From NCBI GenBank assembly GCA_015055615.1, contig SVHT01000001.1, positions 1 through 64,000 on the forward strand: 64,000 bases of DNA. The letters are read 5' to 3'. The notes beneath the pieces are model-generated. The model saw nothing but the letters and a program-made list of their open reading frames with translations, was not told the origin of the DNA and made no database searches. The stretch comes from Clostridiales bacterium (lineage in GTDB: Bacteria > Bacillota > Clostridia > Christensenellales > Borkfalkiaceae). Shown piece after piece: positions 53,315 to 61,098 of this stretch (positions within the stretch are counted from its first letter, which is position 1; every line of letters starts with the position of its first letter). The translations under genes were made by a program, and so were the position numbers.

Positions 53315-53380
53315 TTGCAATTTTAGCGCATATTTTTGCAATTTTAATACAATGACAATTCTTGCTCGGTATGATATAAT
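53315..53380 (+). promoter_or_regulatory. Promoter P2 with tandem TTGCAATTTTA motif
   Basis: ATGACA (53352-53357), 17-base spacer, TATAAT (53375-53380). Upstream, TTGCAATTTTA occurs twice (53315-53325 and 53336-53346), 21 bases apart, so both copies face the same side of the helix. The second lies five bases before the -35, as in the promoter region of the giant-protein operon. Confidence 0.65.
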
Positions 53381-53424
53381 AAAACCGCAAAACATATGCA
53401 AAAAATAAAGGCGTAGGTGGATTT

Positions 53425-54993
53425 ATGAAACTGAATTATGAGGCATACAAAGACAAGGTCCGCGCTTGTTGGATTGGTAAAAATATTGGCGGTACGCTCG
53501 GCGGACCGTTCGAAGGCGTTCGTAAAAAATTGGACGTAAAGGGCTTTGTGACCGAAAAGGGCGAACCTCTTCCCAACGACGATTTGGATTTACAGCTCGT
53601 TTGGTTGCACGCAATCGAAAAGGAAGGTCCGAAACATCTCACGGCGGACGTTTTGGGGGATTATTGGCTCTCCTTTATCACGATGTATGCGGGCGAATAT
53701 TCGATTGCTCGTAAAAATATGGAGCTTGGTATTATGCCTCCGCTTTCGGGCGAAACGGACAATAATTGGTACTTAAAGCACTCTAACGGGGCGTGGATTC
53801 GCACGGAAGTTTGGGCGACCTTGTTCCCTGCGCAGCCCGATATGGCGGTTAGATACGCGATTGAAGACGCGAAAGTGGACCACGGCAACGGCGAAGGTAC
53901 GTATGCCGCTATGTTCGTTGCGGCATTGGAAAGTGCGGCGTTCGTTGTAAGCGATTTGCGTAAGCTTATTGAAATCGGTTTGGCAAAAATTCCTTACGAT
54001 TGCCGTATGGCGCGCACGGTACGTTTGATTTTGGATTGTTACGATAAGGGCGTGCCTGCAATGGACGCGCGCGATGCAATTTTACAGGAAAATGCGGATA
54101 TCGGCGACGGTTGGTTCTCCGCGCCCTCTAACGTAGGGTACGCAACGCTGGGGCTTTTGTACGGCGAAGGCGATTTCAAAAAATCGATGCTACTTGCGGT
54201 GAATTGTGGCGACGACACCGATTGTACGGCGGGCACGGTTGGATCCGTTTTGGGTATTATGTACGGCACGGCGGGTATCCCTAAGGATTGGGAAGAATAT
54301 ATCGGCGACAAAATCGTGACGTGCAGTATCAATCAAGGAACGGCGTTCCCGTTTGTCGGGAGTTGTACGGCGCTCACTGAAAAAGTCGTAAAACTCGCGC
54401 CCATGTTTACCTATCAAATGAAAGGGGCTTTTGCAAAAGTACCCGACTTTGTTTGTGGCGAAGATACGCAGGTAACCGAAAGTGATATCGAATACTTTGC
54501 TTTGCCTTATGGACAGAGCGAAGAATCGGAAGAAATGGCGGTGTCCGTAATGACGGTTAGAACACCGAATACGATTGTAAAAAATTGTGGCGCGGTATAC
54601 GCGCTTGTGACCGTTCACGGCGGACCGTATGCCACCGCAGGGGCCGAAAAACGCCTTTCGATTATGTTCCAAAACCGTTTGAAGGCGTTTGGACAGCAGC
54701 CTCACAATATGAAGGTTTCGTTGATTTTACCCGAGGGTTGGTCGGCAAACGCAGAGGAATTCGACGTGTTCGTTGGGCAATGGTGGAATTTGACGGAAAA
54801 CACGTACAATACTCTGCCTGTGGAAATCGTGCTTACACCGCCTGAAAAAATTGCGGCGCAAAGCCGTATCTTGGTTTTGATAGAAGAGTATGGCAGACAT
54901 CACGTAGAGGCTATCCCCGTGAAACTTGTAAACCGTTTGAGTGAAAAACCTTATCTTTACGAAGATAAATTCTGCGATTACGAACGCAAATAA
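53425..54993 (+). CDS. ADP-ribosylglycohydrolase-family protein
   Basis: A 522-residue cytoplasmic protein. The N-terminal two-thirds (~5-330) is the all-helical ADP-ribosylglycohydrolase (DraG/ARH) fold: CWIGKNIGGTLGGPFEG, PNDDLDLQLVW and GDDTDCTAGTVGSVLG match the family's GxxxGxxLG, DD and DTD metal-binding motifs. A C-terminal beta-rich domain (~350-520) is extra. The classic role is removing ADP-ribose from proteins. Here it is first in an operon with a sugar isomerase-like TIM barrel and a Gfo/Idh oxidoreductase, so an N- or O-glycosidase role in carbohydrate catabolism is more likely. AGGTGG precedes the start. Confidence 0.8.
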   Translation: MKLNYEAYKDKVRACWIGKNIGGTLGGPFEGVRKKLDVKGFVTEKGEPLPNDDLDLQLVWLHAIEKEGPKHLTADVLGDYWLSFITMYAGEYSIARKNMELGIMPPLSGETDNNWYLKHSNGAWIRTEVWATLFPAQPDMAVRYAIEDAKVDHGNGEGTYAAMFVAALESAAFVVSDLRKLIEIGLAKIPYDCRMARTVRLILDCYDKGVPAMDARDAILQENADIGDGWFSAPSNVGYATLGLLYGEGDFKKSMLLAVNCGDDTDCTAGTVGSVLGIMYGTAGIPKDWEEYIGDKIVTCSINQGTAFPFVGSCTALTEKVVKLAPMFTYQMKGAFAKVPDFVCGEDTQVTESDIEYFALPYGQSEESEEMAVSVMTVRTPNTIVKNCGAVYALVTVHGGPYATAGAEKRLSIMFQNRLKAFGQQPHNMKVSLILPEGWSANAEEFDVFVGQWWNLTENTYNTLPVEIVLTPPEKIAAQSRILVLIEEYGRHHVEAIPVKLVNRLSEKPYLYEDKFCDYERK

Positions 54994-55014
54994 ATAACAA
55001 ATAGGAGTATAATT

Positions 55015-55869
55015 ATGTTAAAAGTAAAACTTTGCGCGTTCAGCGACGAAGCGTCTAGCGCATTAGAAGGTCAGATTGCCGCATTAAAGCGCAACAATAT
55101 TCCGTATATGGAAATGCGTACGGTCAATGGTAAAAACGTTACGACGTTGACGCTTGACGAGGCGAAGGAAATTCGTGAAATTATGGATAAAAATGGGCTT
55201 GCGGTATGGTCTATCGGTTCGCCGATCGGTAAATCGCACATCGACGATCCGTTTGAGAAAACGGAAGAGTTGTTGCGTCATACCTGCGAAATTGCAAACG
55301 TGCTCGATACGAATAAAATCCGTATGTTCAGCTTTTTCAAGGCGTATGAAAAACGTGACGAAGTGATTTCTCGTCTTAAAAAGATGGTTGCAATCGCGAA
55401 AGAATACAACGTTGGGTTGTATCACGAAAACGAAAAGGATATTTACGGCGATACGGCGGCGCGTGTCGTGGATATCATGGACAACGTGCCTGGCTTGTAC
55501 CATATTTACGACCCCGCAAACTACTTGCAATGCGGTGAAAAAGCGGACGATACGCAGCGTATTTTTGCGGGCAAAATCGATTATTATCACGTAAAAGACG
55601 TTATTGTGGAATCGGGCTCGCTCGTGCCCGCGGGTGTTGGCGATGGTAAAATTGGCAACATTTTAAAGACGATTACCTCGGATAAAACGTTCACACTTGA
55701 ACCGCATTTGTCGATTTTTGAGGGATATTCCTTGATTGATAAGACGGTTATGAAACACGAATATGAATTTGCTACGGCAGACGAAGCGTTTGACACGGCT
55801 GTTAAGGCAATGAAAGGCTTGCTTAAAGACGCTGGCTTTGAAGAAGTTGGCGACGAATTTGTAAAATAA
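55015..55869 (+). CDS. Sugar phosphate isomerase/epimerase-like TIM barrel protein
   Basis: A 284-residue protein of the xylose-isomerase-like TIM-barrel superfamily (AP endonuclease 2 fold). Landmarks are CAFSDEASSALEGQIAAL at the start, YNVGLYHENEKDIYGDT (metal-binding Glu), LYHIYDPANYLQCGE (Asp), and YYHVKDVIVESGSLVPAGVGDG (His, Lys). LEPHLSIFEGYS supplies a last acidic ligand. AATAGGAG precedes the ATG, 21 bases after the ADP-ribosylglycohydrolase-family gene. Together with the next oxidoreductase it forms a typical inositol/sugar catabolic pair. Substrate unknown. Confidence 0.85.
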   Translation: MLKVKLCAFSDEASSALEGQIAALKRNNIPYMEMRTVNGKNVTTLTLDEAKEIREIMDKNGLAVWSIGSPIGKSHIDDPFEKTEELLRHTCEIANVLDTNKIRMFSFFKAYEKRDEVISRLKKMVAIAKEYNVGLYHENEKDIYGDTAARVVDIMDNVPGLYHIYDPANYLQCGEKADDTQRIFAGKIDYYHVKDVIVESGSLVPAGVGDGKIGNILKTITSDKTFTLEPHLSIFEGYSLIDKTVMKHEYEFATADEAFDTAVKAMKGLLKDAGFEEVGDEFVK

Positions 55870-55890
55870 GGTTTTAAAGGGGCTATCGCC

Positions 55891-57075
55891 ATGAAAAAAA
55901 TCAGATTTGGTATTGTAGGCGTAGGGAACCAAGGCACGTATTACGCGCAAAGCTTGTTTGCCGAGGGGCAGATTGAGAACGGCGTAGTTTCGGCAATTTG
56001 CGATATTAGCGACGTAAAAATTGCGGCGATTCAGGAAAAATTGAAGGACGATTCTATTCAATATTTCCATGATTACAAGGAAATGGTACAAAGCGGTGTA
56101 TGCGACGTGGTATTGGTAGAAACGCCGCACTATTCCCATACGGAAATCGTTACGTACTGCTTGGAAAACGGTATGCCCGTTATCTGCGAAAAGCCCGCGG
56201 GCGTATATACCAAAGAAGTTCGTGAAATGAACGAAGTTGCGGCAAGATGCAATACGAAATTCGGTATGATGTTCAACCAACGTACCAACTGCGTATACAG
56301 AAAAATGAAAGAGATTATCGCAGAGGGCGGTATCGGGGATTTGCAACGTATCACGTGGATTATTACCAATTGGTACAGAACGCAAAATTATTACGACAGC
56401 GGTAGCTGGCGCGCGACGTGGGACGGCGAAGGCGGTGGCGTACTTATCAACCAAAGTCCGCACCAAATCGACCTTTTCCAATGGATTTTGGGGGAAATGC
56501 CCAAGACGGTACGCGGTTTCTGTCAATACGGCAAATGGCACGATATCGAGGTAGAGGACGAAGTTACGGCGTTCGTAACCTATGAAAACGGCGCAACGGG
56601 CGTGTTTATCACAACGACGGGCGAAGCTCCGGGGACCAACCGCTTTGAGATTTCTGGTACGAAAGGCAAGCTCCTTTGCGAAAACGATAAACTGATTTGG
56701 TACAAAAACGACCGCGACGCGCAGGAAAATAGCTATTCTGCAGATAACGGCTTTACGATGCCAAAATGCGAGGTTATCGAGGTCGAAACAGACGGTAAAA
56801 ACCCTCAACACGTGGGAATTCTCAACAACTTTGCAAACTCGCTTTTGGGCTTGGAAGAGCTGTTTGTAGACGGCAAAGACGGTATCAACGGCGTCGAGCT
56901 TATGAACGCAATCGAGCTGTCGGGTTGGAAGAACGGCGAAGAAATCACGTTGCCCGTCAACGAGGACGAATACCTTGCAGAGCTCAACAAACGTCGCGCA
57001 ACTTCCCGCAGGAAGGAAACGGTAGAAAAGGTTGCGGCGGATATGAGTAACACGTTCGGCTCTGAAAAGAAATAA
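55891..57075 (+). CDS. Gfo/Idh/MocA-family oxidoreductase
   Basis: A 394-residue NAD(P)-dependent dehydrogenase. The N-terminal Rossmann part has FGIVGVGNQGTYYAQSLF and CDVVLVETPHYSH, then MPVICEKPAG with the catalytic lysine (family EKP). The C-terminal beta-sheet domain includes GGGVLINQSPHQIDLFQWILG, with the conserved Asp and His (HQIDL). It lies 21 bases after the isomerase-like gene and ends at a terminator. It probably oxidises or reduces a sugar intermediate in the same pathway. Confidence 0.92.
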   Translation: MKKIRFGIVGVGNQGTYYAQSLFAEGQIENGVVSAICDISDVKIAAIQEKLKDDSIQYFHDYKEMVQSGVCDVVLVETPHYSHTEIVTYCLENGMPVICEKPAGVYTKEVREMNEVAARCNTKFGMMFNQRTNCVYRKMKEIIAEGGIGDLQRITWIITNWYRTQNYYDSGSWRATWDGEGGGVLINQSPHQIDLFQWILGEMPKTVRGFCQYGKWHDIEVEDEVTAFVTYENGATGVFITTTGEAPGTNRFEISGTKGKLLCENDKLIWYKNDRDAQENSYSADNGFTMPKCEVIEVETDGKNPQHVGILNNFANSLLGLEELFVDGKDGINGVELMNAIELSGWKNGEEITLPVNEDEYLAELNKRRATSRRKETVEKVAADMSNTFGSEKK

Positions 57076-57082
57076 GGAAAGC

Positions 57083-57120
57083 AAAAAACGTTTCACAAAA
57101 ATGTGTGGAGCGTTTTTTAT
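57083..57120 (+). terminator. Terminator after the oxidoreductase gene
   Basis: AAAAAACG (57083-57090) pairs with CGTTTTTT (57111-57118); an inner CACA/TGTG stem stacks within, and T-rich sequence follows. Confidence 0.75.
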
Positions 57121-57151
57121 TTTTGTCGGCGGAAAACCTTCGTTAAAATAC

Positions 57152-57180
57152 TTGACTTACGAAATGAATTGCGTTATAAT
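57152..57180 (+). promoter_or_regulatory. Promoter of the purine operon
   Basis: TTGACT (57152-57157), 17-base spacer, TATAAT (57175-57180). The start site at about 57187 leaves a 300-base leader before purE. Confidence 0.8.
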
Positions 57181-57186
57181 AATTTT

Positions 57187-57486
57187 GTACGCTGATAAAA
57201 GAGAGTATTTTCAATTTAAGGCGGAGATAAGGGCGAATAAGGTAAAAAGAGAGAAAAAACGACGACAAAAGAAGAAGGTCTACGCTATGCAGATTATCGA
57301 AAAAACGGGGAAACAAAAGGGCTATACGGTGTTTTCCGCGCGCAGAATCCCGACGGGTGCATGCGGGCTTATTTCGGTAGGCGTAAAACACGCTTTTTCG
57401 CGCAAAAACAGTCAAGTAACAGGTGGGGTGCAATAAAATTGCGCTCCATTTTGATTTTATAAAATGTATTAGAGAGGATATTTTAT
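57187..57486 (+). promoter_or_regulatory. Long structured leader of the purine operon, candidate riboswitch
   Basis: The leader has an outer stem GTGTTTT (57329-57335)/AAAACAC (57385-57391) enclosing CCGCGCGCA/TGCATGCGG and CCCG/CGGG, then an attenuator-like hairpin near its 3' end. It does not match the purine, ZTP or PreQ1 riboswitch consensus I can recall. A 49-codon frame (57287-57436, ribosome site GAAGAAGG) overlaps the structure and may be a leader peptide or chance. Confidence 0.45.
57425..57460 (+). terminator. Attenuator-like hairpin before purE
   Basis: GGGGTGCAAT (57425-57434) pairs over 10 bp (two G-U) with ATTGCGCTCC (57438-57447) around AAA, followed by ATTTTGATTTT. It lies 27 bases before the purE ribosome site. 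Confidence 0.65.
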
Positions 57487-57975
57487 ATGGCAAAAGTTGG
57501 TATTTTAATGGGTAGTAAATCGGATTTTGACGTGGTAAAACCCGCCGTTTCCGTATTGAAAAAGTTTGGTGTTGAAACGGACGTTCGCGTAATTTCTGCG
57601 CACCGTACGCCAGACGAGGCGCACGAATTTGCGGCGACGGCAAAAGAACGTGGTATCGAGGTTTTGATTTGCGCGGCAGGAAAAGCGGCGCACCTTGGCG
57701 GTGTGATTGCGGCGCTCACAACCCTTCCCGTCATTGGATTGCCCGTAAAGACGGATATGATGGGCGGTTTGGATAGCTTGCTTTCGATTGTACAGATGCC
57801 CTCGGGGATTCCCGTAGCGACGGTAGGGGTAAACGGTGGCGAAAATGCGGGGTTGCTTGCCCTTCAAATTCTTGGGATTAAATACCCTGAAATTTCGGCG
57901 CAGCTTGACGATTATAAAAAGGCGATGAAAGACAAAATCAACGCAGACGACGCTGCGTTGCAACAGATGCTTTAA
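57487..57975 (+). CDS. purE: N5-carboxyaminoimidazole ribonucleotide mutase
   Basis: A 162-residue class I PurE. It starts VGILMGSKSDFDVVKPA, then SAHRTPDEAHEF (catalytic His) and CAAGKAAHLGGVIAALT. QMPSGIPVATVGVNGGENAGLLA is the family C-terminal block. It moves the carboxyl group of N5-CAIR to give CAIR; the partner PurK is not in the window. AGAGAGG precedes the start. First gene of the operon, purF follows after 12 bases. Confidence 0.96.
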   Translation: MAKVGILMGSKSDFDVVKPAVSVLKKFGVETDVRVISAHRTPDEAHEFAATAKERGIEVLICAAGKAAHLGGVIAALTTLPVIGLPVKTDMMGGLDSLLSIVQMPSGIPVATVGVNGGENAGLLALQILGIKYPEISAQLDDYKKAMKDKINADDAALQQML

Positions 57976-57987
57976 CGGAGAATTACG

Positions 57988-59400
57988 ATGGCAGTATTTG
58001 GGATATTCGGAACAAAAACGGAAAACGTTGCATCCAGCGTATATTATGGTTTGTATGCGCTCCAACACCGTGGGCAGGCGTCCAGCGGTATCGTGGTAAA
58101 CGACGACGGTATTTTTCGTGCCTATAAAGATTCTGGGCTTGTAAACGAAGTATTTACACCTGCGGTTATGAAAGGGCTCGGTATGGGGCAAATTGCGGTC
58201 GGGAACGTACGTTACGGCACGTTGGATACAAAGGACCGTATTAATGCCGAGCCGATTGTGGTTAATCACAGCAAGGGTAGAATGGCGATTGCTATCGACG
58301 GGAAACTTGTCAACGGCGCGGAGCTCAAAGCGGAAATGGAGTTGCAAGGCTCGATTTTCCATACGGGTAACGACGCGGAAATTATTTCGGCGTTAATAAT
58401 TAAAGAACGTATTACTTCGAGTTCGATTGAAGAGGCTGTAGGCAAGGCGATGCGTAGATTAAAGGGCGGATATTCGCTCGTAGTTATGTCCCCGCAGAAA
58501 TTGATTGCGGCGCGCGACGAAAACGGCGTGCACCCTATTTGCTACGGCAAACGCGGCGACGGAGAGTATATTATCGCCAGCGAAACGTGCGCTTTGCACG
58601 CAGTTGGCGCGGCGCCGATTCGTGATTTAGAGCCTGGCGAAATGCTCGTGTTTACCAAGGAAGGCATTCGAGTAAATAAAGACAACTGCGGTAAAAAGCC
58701 CGAGCGTCTTTGTGTGTTTGAGTATCTTTATACCGCGCGTCCCGATTCGGTAATTGAAAATTGTTCGGTACACCTTGCTAGAAAACGCGCGGGTATGTTC
58801 CTTGCGAGAACGTGCGGGGTAGAGGCAGACGTCGTTATTGGCGCGCCCGATTCGGGTATCGACGCGGCGATTGGTTACGCGGAGGAATCGGGGATTCCGT
58901 ACGGACTTGGGATTATCAAAAACAAATATATCGGCAGAACCTTTATCGATCCGGGGCAAAACCTTCGTGAGGATAAAGTACGTATCAAGTTGAACCCCGT
59001 TGAGGAAACGGTCAAAGGCAAGCGTGTCATTTTGGTGGACGATTCCATTGTTCGCGGAACGACGATGGCGAGAGTGGTAAAATTGCTCCGTGAAGCGGGT
59101 GCGACGGAAATTCACGTGCGTTCGTCCGCGCCGCAGTTCCTCAATCCCTGCTATTACGGTACGGACATCGCCTCACGCGACGTCTTGATAGCGTGTAACC
59201 ATACGCCAGAAGAAATGGCGCGCATTTTCGGTGCGGATTCCGTTGGATTCTTGTCCGTGGAAGACGTATTCAAAATTGCGAAAAGCGGTGATTGTAAAGG
59301 CTATTGCGCGGCGTGCTTTGATGGGAATTATCCGACGGAACAGCCTACGAGTACGGGCGAAAGCAAATACGATTATAAAATTTCAGAAAATAAAAAATAA
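57988..59400 (+). CDS. purF: Amidophosphoribosyltransferase with degenerate glutaminase domain
   Basis: A 470-residue PurF, first step of purine synthesis. The phosphoribosyltransferase half looks intact: VILVDDSIVRGTT (~346-358) is the PRPP loop. The 4Fe-4S ligand cysteines of the B. subtilis-type enzyme are present (LCVFEYLY ~240, NPCYYG ~387, and the C436/C440/C443 cluster). The glutaminase half is altered: it starts MAVFGIFG where the family has CGVFGIWG, so the N-terminal catalytic cysteine is absent, and the oxyanion HNGNL is IDGKL (Asp104 for Asn). In-frame bases before the ATG give no cysteine. It may use ammonia directly or another amidotransferase subunit. Confidence 0.92.
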   Translation: MAVFGIFGTKTENVASSVYYGLYALQHRGQASSGIVVNDDGIFRAYKDSGLVNEVFTPAVMKGLGMGQIAVGNVRYGTLDTKDRINAEPIVVNHSKGRMAIAIDGKLVNGAELKAEMELQGSIFHTGNDAEIISALIIKERITSSSIEEAVGKAMRRLKGGYSLVVMSPQKLIAARDENGVHPICYGKRGDGEYIIASETCALHAVGAAPIRDLEPGEMLVFTKEGIRVNKDNCGKKPERLCVFEYLYTARPDSVIENCSVHLARKRAGMFLARTCGVEADVVIGAPDSGIDAAIGYAEESGIPYGLGIIKNKYIGRTFIDPGQNLREDKVRIKLNPVEETVKGKRVILVDDSIVRGTTMARVVKLLREAGATEIHVRSSAPQFLNPCYYGTDIASRDVLIACNHTPEEMARIFGADSVGFLSVEDVFKIAKSGDCKGYCAACFDGNYPTEQPTSTGESKYDYKISENKK

Positions 59401-59418
59401 AATTGGAGAACGATAAAT

Positions 59419-60447
59419 ATGGCAATTTCTTACAAGGACAGCGGCGTTGACGTAACGAGAGGTTACAAAGCCGTAGAATTGATGAAAAAACACGTAAAAT
59501 CTACGTATGATTCAAACGTAATCGGGGATCTTGGCTCGTTTGGCGGTTTCTATTCGATTGCGGGCGAAAAGATGGAAGAACCCGTTTTGGTAGCGGGCAC
59601 GGACGGCGTTGGTACGAAACTTAAATATGCTTTTCTGCTTGAAAAACACGACACGATTGGCATCGATGCGGTAGCTATGTGTGTAAACGATATCGTATGT
59701 CAAGGCGCAAAACCTTTGTTCTTCCTCGATTATTATGCTTGCGGTAGATTGTATCCCGAGGCAGAGGCAGACGTGGTTAAGGGTATCGCAGACGGTTGCC
59801 GTCAGGCAGGCTGCGCGCTCATCGGCGGCGAAACGGCGGAAATGCCCGGTTTCTATCCCGACGGTGAATACGACCTTGCAGGTTTTGCGGTAGGTATCGT
59901 AGACAAGAAAAAGGTTATCAACGGCAAGGACATCAAACCCGGCGACGTATTGATCGGTTTAAAATCGACGGGTGTACACTCCAACGGTTATTCGCTCGTT
60001 CGTAAGCTTTTCGGCGACAGCGACAAGGCTGCTTTGGAAGCGTACGACGAAGAACTTGGCGCAACGGCTGCGGAAGTTTTGCTCAAACCCACCCGTATCT
60101 ACGTTAAGAGCATTTTGAGCTTGATTGAAAAGGTGCAGGTAAAGGGCATCGCGCACATTACGGGCGGTGGCTTTATCGAAAATATTCCCAGAATTTTGCC
60201 TGAAAACGTTTCGGCGGAAATCGATAAGAATTCCTACGACGTGCCTCCTGTATTCAAGGTAATGCAAAAACGCGCAGGTATCACGGACGAACAGATTTAT
60301 AATACCTTTAATATGGGTATTGGTATGATTGTTTGCGTAGATCCTAAGGACGTAGACGCGGCGATTGCGTCACTCAAAGAGACGGGCGAAGACGTAGTGG
60401 TAATCGGTAAAGCGGTTGCAGGCGACAAGAAAGTCATTTTAAAATAA
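59419..60447 (+). CDS. purM: Phosphoribosylformylglycinamidine cyclo-ligase (AIR synthetase)
   Basis: A 342-residue ATP-dependent ligase closing the imidazole ring. Conserved blocks are [62 protein letters not shown] and [18 protein letters not shown] precedes the start, 18 bases after purF. Full length for the family. Confidence 0.97.
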   Translation: MAISYKDSGVDVTRGYKAVELMKKHVKSTYDSNVIGDLGSFGGFYSIAGEKMEEPVLVAGTDGVGTKLKYAFLLEKHDTIGIDAVAMCVNDIVCQGAKPLFFLDYYACGRLYPEAEADVVKGIADGCRQAGCALIGGETAEMPGFYPDGEYDLAGFAVGIVDKKKVINGKDIKPGDVLIGLKSTGVHSNGYSLVRKLFGDSDKAALEAYDEELGATAAEVLLKPTRIYVKSILSLIEKVQVKGIAHITGGGFIENIPRILPENVSAEIDKNSYDVPPVFKVMQKRAGITDEQIYNTFNMGIGMIVCVDPKDVDAAIASLKETGEDVVVIGKAVAGDKKVILK

Positions 60448-60450
60448 GGT

Positions 60451-61065
60451 ATGAAAAAAATAGCGGTATTTGCTTCGGGCGGCGGTACGGATTTTCAATC
60501 GGTGATAGACGCCAACGAAAGCAATCAATTTTGCAAAATCGAATATTTGGTGGCATCCAAACCCGATATCGGCGCGATAGATCGCGCGAAAAAGCACGGC
60601 ATTCAACCGCTCGTATACGATAAGGCGAAGTATGCGGATAAGGACGAATTTTACGCAGACGTAATCAAAACCTTGAAAACGGCGGGCGTGGAATATATCG
60701 TTTTGGCTGGCTGGCTTTTGGTTGTTCCCGCCTACTTTATCAAGGAATTTGAAAACGCCATTATCAATATTCACCCGTCCTTGATTCCGTCCTTTTGCGG
60801 CATGGGTTATTACGGCTTGCGCGTACATAAGGCGGCAATCGAATACGGCGTAAAGCTCAGCGGGGCGACGGTGCATTTTGTCGAGGCAGACGTGGACGGC
60901 GGTGCGATTATTATGCAACGTAGCGTACCCGTTTTGGCGGACGACACCCCCGAAACCTTGCAGGCGCGTATTTTAAAGGAAGAGCACGTTATGCTCCCCG
61001 AATGCGTCAGATTGCTCTGCGAGGGAAAAATTGAAAAATGCGGACGAACGGTACGCATACGTTAA
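60451..61065 (+). CDS. purN: Phosphoribosylglycinamide formyltransferase
   Basis: A 204-residue formyl-THF-dependent enzyme. The phosphate loop is AVFASGGGTDFQSVIDA, the catalytic Asn-His is in AIINIHPSLIPSF, and the Asp is in FVEADVDGGAII. The start is only three bases after the purM stop, so translation is coupled. Confidence 0.95.
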   Translation: MKKIAVFASGGGTDFQSVIDANESNQFCKIEYLVASKPDIGAIDRAKKHGIQPLVYDKAKYADKDEFYADVIKTLKTAGVEYIVLAGWLLVVPAYFIKEFENAIINIHPSLIPSFCGMGYYGLRVHKAAIEYGVKLSGATVHFVEADVDGGAIIMQRSVPVLADDTPETLQARILKEEHVMLPECVRLLCEGKIEKCGRTVRIR

Positions 61066-61098
61066 AAGCTAAAAACAAAAACGAACGGAGAACGAAAA

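Noticed and set aside
57101-57436. 111-codon plus-strand open frame before purE.
   Set aside because: It crosses the terminator tail and the purine promoter. Only the last 49 codons (from 57287) have any ribosome site, noted under the leader.
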